From Salminus brasiliensis (Eukaryota > Chordata > Actinopteri > Characiformes > Bryconidae), in assembly GCF_030463535.1 (NCBI RefSeq), contig NC_132898.1, forward strand, positions 23,145,662 to 23,209,661: a stretch of DNA of 64,000 nucleotides, given 5' to 3'. Positions 10,729 through 23,599 of this stretch are shown piece after piece. How positions within the stretch are numbered: the first letter of the stretch is position 1; the number at the start of each line of letters is the position of its first letter. The translations under genes and the position numbers were made by a program. The notes under the pieces were generated by a model. That model saw nothing but the letters and a program-made list of their open reading frames with translations. It was not told the DNA's origin and searched no databases.

Positions 10729-10950
10729 GTGTGTGTGTGTGTGTGTGCGTGCCGTTTAGTCTGGGCGGCGCTATGCGGAAAAAAGAAGAGAAACCCACAA
10801 AATTACACAATCAGAACAGAACAGAAGGAGAAGTGGAGAGAGAGAGAGAAGTAGAGAGAGGCAGAAAGATTGTGAAAGAGAGAAAAAGAGAGGAAGAGGA
10901 GCACACAGAGCGAGACAGAGTGAGAAGAGAAAAGAGATAGAGAGAGATAC

Positions 10951-10981
<31 letters not shown>
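10729..10981. repeat. (GT)n followed by GA-rich low-complexity tract
   Basis: A short GT run (10,729-10,750) is followed by purine-rich DNA dominated by gagagaga (about 10,830-10,981). Ser/Leu-rich and Glu/Arg-rich frames here are not genes. Confidence 0.9.
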
Positions 10982-11244
10982 TGTGCAGTATTCCAGAGAT
11001 CCGCTTGCTCTGTCTCTTTCCCTACCTGTCTCAGGTACACACATTTAGGTGACTCCATGAACCAATGGCCTTGCAGAATACATAGTAAGCCCCGCCCCCT
11101 CCCAGCCCCACACCCAGGTGGGTGTAGTCACCGCTGGCTCCTAAATCTCTGCTCTGACAAATTTCAAAAGGAGCTCTGATTTCAGCTCACGGTTTCACAT
11201 ATGAGACATGGTGGTCATAATGTTTTGGTTCATCATGTTTTTGG

Positions 11245-11622
11245 TTCATGCAGAAGCACACACACAGCTTGTCTAGTCCCTGTGAAGAAGTGCTGCCAAT
11301 AGAACAGGATTCTTTGGAACAGATAAGCATGAACCTATTGGCACCATGCCTAAAACCAGAGAAATGCTAGAGGGCTATAAAGCTCCCCAGCATGGAGTTG
11401 GGGATGAGGTGGAGTGGTGGTCATCCTAACTGTCTTTTTGCTGAATGCAATCAAATCCTCACAGCAATGCTCCAAAATCTAGTAGAAAGTCTTCTTCCCT
11501 GGACAGTAGAGACAGTTACTCCAACAAAAGCAGGATAAGCTCTTTTTTCATACCCTCGATTTCCCATTTCGGAAGAAGCAGTGAATGAGCAGGTGTCCCA
11601 ATACTTTTGTCCATATCGTGTA
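11245..11622 (-). mobile_element. Nearly complete MITE, 'tatggacaaaagtattggg' family
   Basis: On the minus strand it begins acacgatatggacaaaagta and runs through 'ctactgtccagggaagaaga', 'ggagcattgctgtgagga' and 'ataggttcatgcttatctg' to 'gggactagacaagctgtgtg'. It lacks only the right terminal repeat. It has no coding sequence. Confidence 0.8.
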
Positions 11623-11759
11623 AATATACAGCATTACTCATTAGATTATAAAGCAGGTCAGAATTACGCTTATAGACTTTTAAACAGTGTAAACAGACAG
11701 CTGACAAACTGTGCTATTTCTGTGTGACCTTATCACTGTCAGAATCACTCAGACACCCC

Positions 11760-11794
<35 letters not shown>

Positions 11795-13390
11795 AAACCC
11801 CCCAAGGCCCTGGTTAAGATCTCCCACTAACACTTCTATTTGTCACTTTGCTGATGTACCTTTAGTTTTGACACTAGTGTTTTCTGTAGCGGCAGAAGTC
11901 TGGCTGCCGTCTCCTGTGGGAGCTTCGTTTTCTGCTAAACACACTGAGACTGCCTCATATCGAGGCCCGAACAGTGGAAAATTACACAGGATTGTTCAGA
12001 GTGGTGATGAATAGAATCAGACGTCTGAACCTCTCAAAGCTCCCACACAGAAAGGTATGACACCAAATGGTTATGAATACACTGCCTGATGCCACAAACA
12101 CTATTTTACCAGAGGTTTGAGAAGATTTCGGGTCTAAAAAGTGTTTTAAGATGCCATATCATTAAAATAGAGGAGGGATACATGTGGAAAAACAGTCCCC
12201 AGAGAAAACGGATTAGTTCAGATGAGCCACTATCTTCAACATTTCGTATGAATCTCAGAAGACGGCGCTGCTTCACTGGTGGGTTTGTACAGTAAAAGAA
12301 TTGGCTATATTTGTGTTGTAGTCATGGCAACCGATGCCTGGTTTTATTCACCACCACTGTAAAGCAATCCGAGTCTGTAAGGATCTCTGCAATGAACCAC
12401 AATGTGGAAATACTGTGGAATTCCTGATTAAGTACTTTCTTAAAAACAAGGGTTCTTCAAGGGTTCTTTAGTAAAAGCAATGGTCCTGGATATAATCATG
12501 ACAGGTCAATGACTGGATTTGGATTTTGTTCTTGATTAAAGTTCTCTTCAGGATTGGTGGACAAACCTTTGTTAGATTTGTGACCTCAGTGAGTCCAAGT
12601 ATTCTTTTAAACCAGCTACTTAATCAACAGTACTGCTGGAGATCGGACTAACAGGTTTAGATGGGTTTAGGATACAGTCTACAACTCCAGGGAACCATGG
12701 TTCTTCTTAGTACTACTGAAGGGTGCAGGTAACCGATCTGCTGCCTTAATGATGTCAGATTTCTTCCAGAGGGTTCAGAAGTAGCCTCAAAGACACAACT
12801 CAACCAACATCTCGCCCTTATCTGGAGAACCAGCTGACAGAACGTGTGAAAGAGCACGACTGTCGGAGGACTTAGAGACGGGTTCCAACTTGCTTGTGGT
12901 GTTTGTGATAGAGTTACCCAGTTTATGCACAGAGGTTGACCTGTTATGGAGAAAACGAAGAGGAAATGTGTTCACACTCCTCCTCCTTCTTCTCCGGCAG
13001 TCGCCTCAGCTCTCCTCCAGACCCGTTCCTGTGAGCCTGCCTGAACTCGCCGCTCTGGAATGCATTCACTTTCTGCAAATGAATAGCTGCAGGGGTAAAT
13101 GACAGTGTGTTTCTTTTGGGAAGAAGATAGAATGCAACATGCTTAGGCTAACACACCACATTCCGACTCACCTGATTTGTTCAAACAGGCTAATGCTGCA
13201 CTCACACCACTGTGTAGAAGACTTCACCCTCAGTAACACCGTCCATCTGAGCTGTAAGACTTTATTAACACTACTAAAAATACAAACAAACACATAAACA
13301 ATCTATTAAGCATTCCCAGTGCGATCCTGGAGGAGGGCCAGCATTTCCAGTTTCCACCCAGCACCTAGATTATCTATTCAGTCCTACATT
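11623..13390. other. Intergenic, with small repeats
   Basis: Contains (CA)n at 11,763-11,790 and a degenerate 'gggttctt' repeat at about 12,440-12,560. The 12,960-13,105 part is non-repetitive, with 'tgcaaatgaatagctgcag', and could be regulatory. No supported gene. Confidence 0.35.
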
Positions 13391-13404
13391 CAAGTAAATC
13401 CTGC

Positions 13405-14381
13405 GGTTTTAATGTTATATAGAGTTTTACAGGTAGACACTCTTACTGACCACTGACTTTATGTTTATTTGGGTTTAGTCTAATTTTATATAGAGTTTAC
13501 AGGTAGACACTCTAACTGACCACTGACATTATGTTTATTTGGGTTTAGTCTAATGTTATATGGAGTTTTACAGGTTAACAAATTCACTGACCACTGACTT
13601 TATGTTTATTTGGGTTTATTCTAATGTTATATGGAGTTTTACAGGTAGACACTCTCACTGACCACTGACTTTATGTTTATTTGGGTTTAGTCTAATGTTA
13701 TATAGACTTTTACAGGTAGACATTCTCACTAACCACTGACTTTATGTTTATTTGGGTTTAGTCTAATATTATACAGAGTTTTACAGGTAGATACTCTCAC
13801 TGACCACTGACTTTATGTTTATTTGGGTTTAGTCTAATGTTATATAGACTTTTACAGGTAGACATTCTCACTAACCACTGACTTTATGTTTATTTGGGTT
13901 TAGTCTAATTTTATATAGAGTTTACAGGTAGACACTCTAACTGACCACTGACATTATGTTTATTTGGGTTTAGTCTAATGTTATATGGAGTTTTACAGGT
14001 TAACAAATTCACTGACCACTGACTTTATGTTTATTTGGGTTTAGTCTAATGTTATATAGACTTTTACAGGTAGACATTCTCACTAACCACTGACTTTATG
14101 TTTATTTGGGTTTAGTCTAATGTTATATAGAGTTTTACAGGTAGACACTCTCACTGACCACTGACTTTATGTTTATTTGGGTTTATTCTAATGTTATATG
14201 GAGTTTTACAGGTAGATACTCTCACTGACCACTGACTTTATTTTATTTGGGTTTAGTCTAATGTTATATGGAGTTTTACAGGTAGACACTCACTGACCAC
14301 TGACTTTATGTTTATTTGGGTTTAGTCTAATGTTATATGGAGTTTTACAGGTAGACACTCTCACTGACCACTGACTTTATA
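13405..14381 (+). repeat. ~72 bp minisatellite, about 13-14 copies
   Basis: Unit contains 'tttatttgggtttagtctaa', 'gagttttacaggtagacac' and 'ctgaccactgactttat'. Copies are alike but fall into variants (tatagag, tatggag, tatagac; 'taacaaattc' replacing 'gacactctc'). The variants recur in order, which suggests higher-order duplication. Confidence 0.95.
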
Positions 14382-15790
14382 GATATAAAATATGGAAACA
14401 TACTGTAATGAAACGTGTATTGGGACTTGTATGTGGCACATGCAGAACAACTTTTTAATATATCACAGCTGTCCAAAGGAAAATCAGTATCTCCAAAATG
14501 CTAAATTAGTACAGTGAAAAAAAACAAAATATATAAACATAGCATAATTAGCCTCATATTTGCCACAATAGGCTGATCATCTGAAGTAAGTGTAGAATTG
14601 TGTAAATCTGACTTTTGAAAGAAGAGATTCTTGTGTAACAATGGAGATCTTGTCTTTATTGTTCCTTATGAACTGAATATGACTCATCTGTTGCTGATCT
14701 CTGTGTCAGGTTTGCTTCCTTCTGTGCAACTGTGCTGTAACACGCCTGGAACGCTGCACTGTGATTGGTCCACACGGGTGGTGCGCTGTGAGAAAACACT
14801 ATGTTTTCAACTTTATACCTCCTGCTCCATACTCCACCTGAACACATGCCTTTAAAAAGTAATGCTGAACAGACCATAATAAACATTCTAACATCACTAT
14901 CTTAAAGAATCCAGTGCATTGTCCACGTTTGGTTTCTAAAGGGGTTGAGATACCTGCAGGCCCTGTGGCACCCAGGCCTGTGTTCGTTCAGCCTCTTCAT
15001 AGGTGGGAGTGTGTGAAATGTGTGATGTGTCTGAGCACGCTCAAACACTCCGTGCATGCAGTTACACACACTGTAATAACAGCAGGAACGGTGGAAGACG
15101 CTGTGTGTTTTACAACCACTCGGACCAATACGGGCCTTAAAACACTGTATTGTCTTTCCATTTATGGGCAAACAGGCTTTTTCCCAGCTGAGACAAGCCT
15201 CCCAATAAACTCTGCGAGGCTGTGAGTTTGCTGAGATCTGCCCAATGTATCACTAAAGGGTGTGACTAGCTGCTATGTTGGCTATCTGCCTTGTTGTTTC
15301 CACTTGAAGCTAGGAAATCTACTAAGGCCCAGAAATTAGCGGTGACATTGAAATGTTGACCGTCTGACATTTGGGACCACCATGAAACCGGGTCAGATCT
15401 GGTCCATCAATGTTTTATCAAAGGACACCACTGCATTTTACAGCTAATTAAAAAACTTGTAGGTCTGGATTAGCTTCAGGTTTAGGAGTTTACAGTGTTA
15501 ACAGTGTTACAGCATAGAGAGGGCCTACGAAATAAAAAGATCAGTAATGTAAAGTAAGTTATATCTCTTTTAAATCAAATAATAATGCATAACACTGCTT
15601 AGCTTTGGGGCAATGCTATGGTTAGCTTTGCCTTTGGAGAATTATTTCACTTTTTCATAATTTTTCATTACATAACTCAGTCTTTGCTGATGTTTGCAGT
15701 CATTCGGAGTGGGGGTCTGGTGAGAAATTGGGGTTCAATGTAGAGAAACTTACAGATTCAGATTTCTTTACAGTGGAGGTACATGGAACC
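14382..15790. other. Intergenic, nothing recognised
   Basis: Single-copy-looking DNA. The overlapping frames at 14,914-15,225 are not bounded by good splice sites and show no domain. Confidence 0.35.
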
Positions 15791-15794
15791 AGGT

Positions 15795-16090
15795 ATCTTC
15801 ATTACTACAGCACAAAAATAGTGTCTTGAGAACCGATACTCTGGTACCAAATCAATACCAACATTCTGAAAACATGTCGGTACTGGTTTTGTATGGTACC
15901 GAAAGGGACTGAAACTAACGGAACTAACGAATGCAGCATAATAAGACCAGAGTGACTCGCAGCTGCCATTAACATTGAGGCGAGCAAAACACTGATTTCA
16001 TAAATCTTAATTTCTTCATTGGAATAAAGGTCGTATTCTAGCATTAGCTGGCTAGCTGAAGTTACCACCAAACAAAGCAGAACTCCAGCA
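15795..16090. mobile_element. DNA-transposon-derived repeat fragment (hAT-like?)
   Basis: 'accgatactctggtaccaaa' and 'gtatggtaccgaaaggg' resemble the ends of common fish non-autonomous elements built on ggtacc words. Family assignment is by memory and uncertain. Confidence 0.35.
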
Positions 16091-16990
16091 GCAGTAATCT
16101 GTATCAGTATCTCTATTGCTCAAAACCTGTTTGCTGTAAAGTGAAAATATACAGGTAGACAAGTGGTTAGACACTGTTTTGACTTTAAGGTTTTAGCTGT
16201 TTAGCTTCATTCACCCCCATTCATTGAAGACTCGCTCAGAGGCTCCCCCTGGCGTTTTGCAGTCACAAGGAAGTGGCCAACCTCTCCATAAACCAGCTCT
16301 GACTGAAAAGACTACTCTGTGCTCTTGTCTGTACTTGTGTTCCTGTGTTCTTGTGAAACATCAGCAGTTGCAGCCCAAGTACTGCTCCACTCAAAAAGGC
16401 CACATCTAGCCGAGTACAGTCTGAATGCCCAGACGTGTTCTTGTTCTGCCTGCGTTATCGAGGATGAATGAGGTCGTGACTTGTGTGGACTTGGCACAGC
16501 CAAATATCCCAGACTGCATTAGACACCACACTGCTGATCCAATTGTGAAATTACCGTACATAAACCTCCACTCAGTATGCAATCGGTGTCACGGGGCATT
16601 CACACCTCAAACTCACCTGAGCACCTCAAAGACAGACATCTAGATCTATACACAGAATTCAGTGAACTTTGCCAAAACCTTCGTAACCTGAAATGTTACA
16701 GTTATTGTTTGTAAGAAATTTCAAACTGTGCACCGGTCTGACCTGCTTATACCTAGAAGTGCTGATCTGTGGTCAGCTGACTGCTGTGACTGCCTACTAG
16801 AAGCAGCGTGTTGGTTTTACCGGTTTATAGTTTATAGAGTCTTTACACAAGGAAACTGACATATCGCACTGAAATGTATATGAGCATTGTAGAATTTCAG
16901 TGGTATACCAAAATGTGGACTACCAAATTTCTGGTATTGTGACATCCTTAAATATTGCCATTTTATTTACTATCCAAACCCACCGGTAAA
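16091..16990. other. Intergenic, nothing recognised
   Basis: No tandem repeat or supported coding exon. The short frames at 16.2-16.6 kb look random. A 'ggtataccaaaatg' word near 16,901 may be a further transposon scrap. Confidence 0.35.
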
Positions 16991-17029
16991 CCACCTGTGT
17001 TTTCTGCCTTTGATGATGGTAAAACAGTC

Positions 17030-17700
17030 CCTTTTTATTAGGGACTGTTTTTTTGCAATTCAGCGGTCTTAATGTATATCATTTTAATAAAAGGCCATTT
17101 TTAAAACCCATTTTAGATCCACAATCTCAACAAAACTATGGTAAAAGTGTCTCAGGCGTGAGGCTGTGTATTCAGAAACATTCAGAAACATGGAGCTGTC
17201 AACCGTGCACTGCTATCATAACGCCTTGTATGCCTTGCGCAGCTCGAAATGCACAACAGCCATGTACTAAGTCTCTTAATTAATCATGGGTGTGTTTTGG
17301 GCGTAACGTGCAATAAACCAATCAGTGTGTCACTCTCCATTCCCTTTAAGAGCCAGGTGCAGTCTGACTTTGGCGGATTGCTATTTCAGTGGTGCAAAGG
17401 AGGAGTGTACGCTCGTTGGGCACGCGCCTGTGCTGACAATTCACTGCCAAGATAGCGGCGAACGTCTGACTATTGACGTCTGTCTAGGTTGTTTTTCAGT
17501 CAGTGGAGCACCTGTTTTCCGTTGCCAAGATAGCAATACGCCAGAAACGGACCTGAACACACCTCATTAGATATAGTCACAAGCACCGCCGCTATTTAAA
17601 CGACGCAGGTGGAAGGCGCGGAAGTACACTGCTGGCGGCGTGTAGGATAGCAATGAGTATCGTGACGCGTCTGTGCAGGGTTTAAGATTGGGCCCATGGT
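17030..17700. mobile_element. Interspersed teleost repeat, probably a non-autonomous DNA transposon
   Basis: Contains the recurrent fish-repeat words 'gggcgtaacgtgcaataaac', 'ccctttaagagccaggtg' and twice 'tgccaagatagc' (about 17,446 and 17,523). Its left part ('ggtaaaa', then 'gtgaggctgtgtattcag') is shared with a diverged copy at 23.83-23.93 kb. The frames at 17,249-17,570 are interrupted and probably not functional. Confidence 0.6.
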
Positions 17701-17981
17701 GTTGAACTGTCTCTTAGACATCTGGACTGGGCTGCACTAGTTTTGCTTATATTCATCCTTAAGTTTGTGAGTAAAGCCTTTACTAGCATTAAGTTCTTAG
17801 TTCACACTAGTTAGTGTCAAACTATCCTTTTGCTAAATGTGGCTGTACTACAAATTGTAATGTATTTCCCAACTACGACCCATGTAAACACTGCCGCTTA
17901 AAGATGACGACAGCAAAGGTACAACTTGTCAATCAACACGCTGCCATGGGAACGCGAACGGCAACCCGGCGCAGATTTTTT

Positions 17982-17983
<2 letters not shown>

Positions 17984-18014
<31 letters not shown>
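17984..18014. repeat. (TA)n microsatellite
   Basis: Short pure TA run followed by an AAT-rich stretch to about 18,075. Confidence 0.9.
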
Positions 18015-18015
<1 letters not shown>

Positions 18016-18075
18016 TTATATAATAATAATATACTTAAATAATAATAATTATTTATTTATTTATAAAAAATAAAA

Positions 18076-18934
18076 CTGAATTGCGTCCCCTATAACAGAG
18101 CATACTTCGCTAGGCTAGATGTCCCCTGAAGTGAAATCGAGGATAAGATGTCCACATCACAGTTATCTAAAGGATGTAGCGCTAAACTGTCCCTGAACAC
18201 CTGACGGCACGAGTGATTTCTGCCATCCAGGTGTTAAACACTTCGTCCTGACCATAGGAACTGTCCCACCGGTGTTACGTCACGATCCCTGTGCTTGGCG
18301 GTCCGCCCATAATTTCATCCTACAGGACCACCTCGTTTCATCAGTGCAGTCTGATAACGTGCTATTTATAACGTTTTACTGAGTTTTTAATGTTAACTGC
18401 TTTATTTAAGTGTAGTATATAATCCCAGATACATGTTGTTATTTGTTCCATCGTTTAAATTGGGCACGTTTGGTTCAGAATCGTAGAAATGATGTTATAA
18501 ACGTGTGCACAGTAGTGCAAAGTCGTTTAAAATATGTAAAAAAAAAAAAAGGCCGTGTAAATCAATGAAGGTGATCCATTAAGTTAACCAGATAGTAAAT
18601 TTCATTTAAAGTTAAAATAAGCACGAATGCAAGCTTCACCATGTATTTCCAGTAAGAGGCTAGAGAGCTCAGCGCCGGCAGGGGGCGACAAAACTCTTTC
18701 TGCCAGTTGCAGATTTCACCCGTCTGATTGAACGAGTTCCTGGAACCAGTTCCTGCAGGAACACACGCAGGTTTTAATGCCAGGTATATTGTAAATTTAA
18801 CTGAGCATTACAGATTATTACAGGAACACGTTTCTTTACTATCTGTAAGCTCTGCTGAAAATTCCTTTTGCTTTTGCTGGTTTCAGATGGTGAAGGTGGT
18901 TGAAAGAAGCTGGTCCTCCAGGTGGAAACACTAC
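18076..18934. other. Intergenic, nothing recognised
   Basis: Mixed-composition DNA. A T-rich run followed by 'ggtttcag' and ATG at 18,871-18,889 mimics a splice acceptor but leads into repeat sequence. Confidence 0.35.
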
Positions 18935-19235
18935 CTGATACTGGTAAGCCAGCTGCTGAAATTGGCTGATCAGCTTAGCTCTTGTCCAGCATAGTTTGTG
19001 TTTTCATTTAGGTTGGATGGACTGGCTTGACCAAGCTGGTCATCAGGCTGGACATCAAACCGGTCATACTCTTGGACTATTTCTGTAAAGCTGGTTGACC
19101 AGTTTGGTCGAGCTGGCCTTACTGGTGGACCAGTGGAATCAGACTGGCCATGCTAGTCAACCAGCTTGGTCATGCTGGTCATACTGTTCAGCAAGTTGAC
19201 TACCATGGTCAGATTGGTCATTTGTAAAGGTCATT
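18935..19235. repeat. Degenerate 'agctggtc/gaccagct' tandem repeat
   Basis: Irregular units around 'accagcttggtcatgctggt'. The arms are partly self-complementary (agctggt/accagct), so the tract can fold. Similar repeats are frequent in fish genomes. Confidence 0.75.
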
Positions 19236-20339
19236 TGTAATAATAGACCAGTTTCATGACTTCTTAGGGAGGTGAATACTTTTCCACACTACAATGCACA
19301 GGTTTGGGCTCCATGGGTTCCATTGGCTTCTGTTGTTGCATTCATTTCTCTCATTTGCTTTAGGATTCAGTGAATTGACCCCTTAAATCCTTTAAACTCT
19401 GCATGTAGGACCACAGTTCCTTAATATCACAAGTTGCATCACTTTTGTAGGCCCTAAAATAGACCCTTGCCCCCCCCCCCACACACACACACACACACAA
19501 TCACGTAAAGTAAATGGCTACTAAACAACTAGTAACAACCGTTTCCTCTTTAGGATTAATAGCTGAATCATTATCTTAGGGTTGGTTCACCCAGACAGGG
19601 ATTAAGCCTAGTTATGAAGGACACAGCATGCTGAATAAGGATTCCCTATTAAAAGGACAGGGTAGTTCAGGACTAGGCTTTATCCCTGGCTGGGGTCACT
19701 GACCCTTAGGGTTTAGGGGTTTAAAGGCCTTTATGAACCAGACTTTTCTGAAATGACCAGGTCTGCAATTACTAACTTTAGATTTTCTCTCTGTGCAACC
19801 AGATGAAATCCATTACAGCTTAATTTCATGCTGTATTCAATTGGTGTCCGTCTCCATAAAATGAATACTGCAGCTGGCTCGTCTGAATTAAACATGGACT
19901 GCACAAAAGCACAAGCTTAGGCAGATTTAACACTAAAGAAAAGTGCATTAAAAGTCAAGCGTGCTGTTAAATAATCCATACTGAAGTCTGCTGATGCACA
20001 GTGGTGTGTGTGAGGGGGGTTGTATCCCCAGTGTTGTTCTGGCCCGTGTTTCTGATTTGTGAGCCGTTTCATCACATCAGTGTGTGTGTGTGTGTGTGTG
20101 TATGGTGTAGTGTGTACAAGGTAAGTACATGCCAAAAACCTCAGATTGAGGAACGAAATACTCCCCCTTAGGTTTTGTCAATATGCTTGCAGGGGGCAGG
20201 AGGATATCAGCACCTACTGAGAATTTTTTGGGAAAGCTTTAACTAATGTATATGTATGTATATATTAGTTATTATTCAAAATAACAATGTAGTAGTTGAG
20301 TCTGGATTGAGACCGTAAAGGGTTAATCCTATTACATGA
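19236..20339. other. Intergenic, with two microsatellites
   Basis: A C-run plus (AC)n lies at 19,471-19,498 and (GT)n at 20,079-20,101. Otherwise no recognisable feature. Confidence 0.4.
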
Positions 20340-20690
20340 TGCTCCCATTGCTTGGAAGGTGAAAGCTGGCACGGTCTATGTTAAAAAAAGCTCCACAACA
20401 TCTTCTTCTTAAACTGCCGCTAACACAACACCACTGGAGCTCAACACACTAGGAGGAGAACCCTAACTTCTAATTCTGATACCTCTGTTAACAGACCTAT
20501 GCCAAGTGATGGGGGAGAACCCATGTACCCACCCAATGGGAGGACCATTCTACCCACCCAGAGAGAGAGACACAGACAGGGCAGTTATAGTTCGGGACTC
20601 ACAGTTACGTATGACTGTGGCATCACCTGCAGCCTTTTGGTGACAGAGCCAACACTTATATGGAACAGAATGCCCATTCCTACTTAGGAT
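20340..20690 (+). mobile_element. Possible SINE remnant
   Basis: 'gccaagtgatgggggagaac' and 'acccacccaatgggag' parallel the tail of the SINE at 32,160-32,485 ('gcaagtgatggggaagc', 'gcgggtgggta'). The head is not recognisable. Confidence 0.3.
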
Positions 20691-21569
20691 ACGATATTTT
20701 GCTGTATTCAGAAACGCCAAACTGGCAAATACAGTCAGTTTATTATTTTGTAAAAGAAAATCTGTTAAACTTAGTAAATAAATTGTATTTAAATATCATA
20801 TTTTAGCTCCTGTAGAGGATTCCTTTACTCATTTACGCCCAGAACAACTCATAGTGTTTAGACCGGGGTGCTCAAACCTGTGTACAGAAATGTATCCAAA
20901 ATATCACAGTATGAGAATATCGTAGAATATTATACGATTACTTAGCCTCATTATTTAAACTCACTGCAATCTGAAATATTAAACTGCATAATTTAGGAAC
21001 GACTGAACCGTTGAGTAGCCTATGTGAGCTAATATTTCAGGAGCAATCCACCCAACATATCGAGACAGCAGACAGATATTCTATATGATTACTGTCTGGG
21101 TTTATCCGCTTATAAATATCCGAAAATGTGAAATCAGTATAGGTCTATGTACAGTATTTAAGTTACCAGGATTTATATAATATGGATTTATACTTGTAGA
21201 ATATGCTGAAATGTGAGCAGATCAGGGTTCAAGTTAGACTATGAGTAAGGCAGAAACACAAGGAGGTAATTAAATCACCCCTGATCCTCTCAGAGCAGCA
21301 GAGAAATCAGCTTTTTCTTACGTTGGCCCTCACAGAGCTCTGTTTTGGTTCCAGCGGCATAAGCATCTGCCTTTCCACCCAGCTAAACCGCAGAGTCATC
21401 CTCTCTAATAAGCTTTGACTGAATTAAACACCTTTATTTACAAAGCAGATTCGGGGAATTGTGGAATTAGCATTTATTAAAAAATGCACCGTCGCTCTAC
21501 CCATCGTTTCCCTCCCGTATAAACTGCAGCACATGCCTTAGTGCCTTAGTGCCTTAGCTTAAGCAGTCA
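20691..21569. other. Intergenic; 21.24-21.53 kb may be regulatory
   Basis: The 21,240-21,530 part is non-repetitive, with homeodomain-type words ('gtaattaaat', 'gaattaaacac', 'gaattagcatttatt'). No coding evidence. Confidence 0.25.
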
Positions 21570-22545
21570 AGGATTGCTAGCATAGCTAGAACCAGCAGCA
21601 GCATATTGAACCCTGAATTGCGTAGTACTACTTGTTCTAGATAACAAAGAGCCATACAGTGTCAGAAACCACATAATCTAGTCCTAATGAAGACCTCGAC
21701 GCTGGAGACATTTTTTACAGAAAAGATTTGGGTGACTATTGGTTCTTAGTGTTTGTTAGCAACATTAGCCGGCAGGAAAGAAGTAAAGCATCAAATATAT
21801 TCATAGTCAGTGGGGAAAGTGTATGAATTAGAGTATTATTGCTATTTATTTCTTTATCATGGTAGAATATGTGTCTATGGAGTAGCATTACCTAATGCTA
21901 ATCATTTTACAGAGGCTGTGTGTTAGCTTAGCTAAGAACAGTAGCAGCATTTTGAACCCTGAATTGCGTAGTACGACTGTCCTAGATAACTACTATTCTA
22001 GATAACAAAGAGTCATATAGTGTCAAAACCCACATTATCTAGTCTTTTAGAGATTACCTAGAACATCTCTGCAGGGTTTAAGGAGAGTGTATGATGATTT
22101 AGACGTGCAGTAAAGCTATGCTAATTAACTAGCATAGACTTTTATGACTTCGTAGCCTCGTGGCCTTAAAAGTCAACAAACTTTTTACAGACACTGAACA
22201 TGTCTCCTATGACCGACTACAATTGAGACAATTTTCAAAAACCTACTTTATTTATTACTGTAATAAATAATAGTATTTATTATGAGATAATATTTCAGCT
22301 GATCGTATGGGAAGACTTTAAAAACTTTAGCTGGCCTAATAGTTATAGCTAGTTGTTTCTTAACACCAATTAGCCATAACAGTAGTACCACTGACAGGTA
22401 AAGTGAAAGACATTGCTTACATGTTATTAGTCAGTCATGTTATTAGGGGTTATTAGTCAGTGGGGAAAGTGTATGAATTAGGGTATTTTTTGCTATTTTA
22501 TTTCTTTATCATGGTAGAATATGTGTTTATGGAGTAGCATTACCT
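21570..22545. repeat. Diverged local duplication of a dispersed repeat
   Basis: 'ttgaaccctgaattgcgtag' occurs at about 21,606 and 21,953, each followed by 'ctagataacaaagag' and 'atagtgtca'-like text. 'cagtggggaaagtgtatgaa' occurs at about 21,810 and 22,453, each followed by 'tttctttatcatggtagaat'. The two halves are old, indel-rich copies. Confidence 0.7.
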
Positions 22546-22639
22546 AATGATGAGTGGCCTTACAAATTCCAGTTGATGTCTTTTTATAGATGCTCCTGAT
22601 CATTTCTATGATTAGTTTGCAGTCATTTATCAATTATTA

Positions 22640-23170
22640 GTGCATGGCACGGAGCATTACCTGGATCTAATCGAGGAGCTGATTAGCATATCTGATATGA
22701 ATTTGCATATAGTAATGACCTTTCAGGATGTAAATAGGGTTTGCTTTGAAACTCCCTCGCTGAAATCAGGTTATTAAGCTATCAGCGATCTTGGACATTC
22801 TGTTTAGAATGCAGAAGCTCGCCGCGATGTCAGTTTTTTGGTGGCTGTTTTCTATTTCCATCACTAATTGGAGGCTGAGTGTGGAAATGGCTGTGCTAAT
22901 GAATATCTCTCCATTTACAGATCGCTAATTGAAAAATTAGAAATGACCCTTTGGCATCAGAGGCTGGTAATTAGAGGAGGAAATTGAACGGAAATTTACA
23001 TTACGAAGCCGATCTAACGTACAATTTCGGAGTGATTTCCCTGGAGAGCGTGAGAATGGAGGACAGAAGTGGACTTGGACATGATCAGACGGGTCAAGGA
23101 TAAACATCCAGCGTGCATTGCAGCCTTTCCCATGATGCCTCGCTGTGGCATGTAGGTGAAGAGGAGGCTT
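22640..23170. promoter_or_regulatory. Candidate conserved non-coding enhancer-like element
   Basis: Long non-repetitive stretch with dense homeodomain and POU-type words: 'gattagcatatctgatatg', 'gaatttgcatatagtaatg' (octamer-like), 'tcactaattggag', 'gctaatgaatatc', 'atcgctaattgaaaaattag' and 'ggtaattagagg'. No open frame or splice pattern. Proposed from composition; conservation was not tested. Confidence 0.4.
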
Positions 23171-23273
23171 CTTTGTTAAATGTTGCACTTTACTTCAAGG
23201 ATGGTAAAATGAAGATGTCAGTGGTGATAAATTGGTGCAGCAGCCGAGGCTTGCGGCTCATCTGTTATATTGT

Positions 23274-23275
<2 letters not shown>

Positions 23276-23323
<48 letters not shown>
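23276..23323. repeat. (GT)n microsatellite
   Basis: Pure GT run, with a shorter GT run at about 23,400-23,427. Confidence 0.95.
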
Positions 23324-23328
<5 letters not shown>

Positions 23329-23599
23329 AGCATGCACATGTGTACAAGTGCTACTACCTCGGATCTGTGCCACCCCTCAAGCAGTGAGTGTCGCTTACAG
23401 TGTGTGTGTGTGTGCGTGTGTGTGTGAGTGGCTTCAGTAGGCCTGCGGCCAAGCTAATTCAGCTCAACTGCATTTATATGAGCTGTATGCTGTGTTAAAG
23501 GAACCCTCCGCAATTTTTTTCTACTTGATCTCTATCTGCTGCCTCTGTACCGTATGATCAATTACCACCGTAAGACATTTCAACACAATTCCCAAAACT

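Noticed and set aside
18728..18994. 88-residue frame with an acceptor-like site and internal ATG
   Set aside because: The supposed exon runs straight into the 'agctggtc' tandem repeat and shows no domain.
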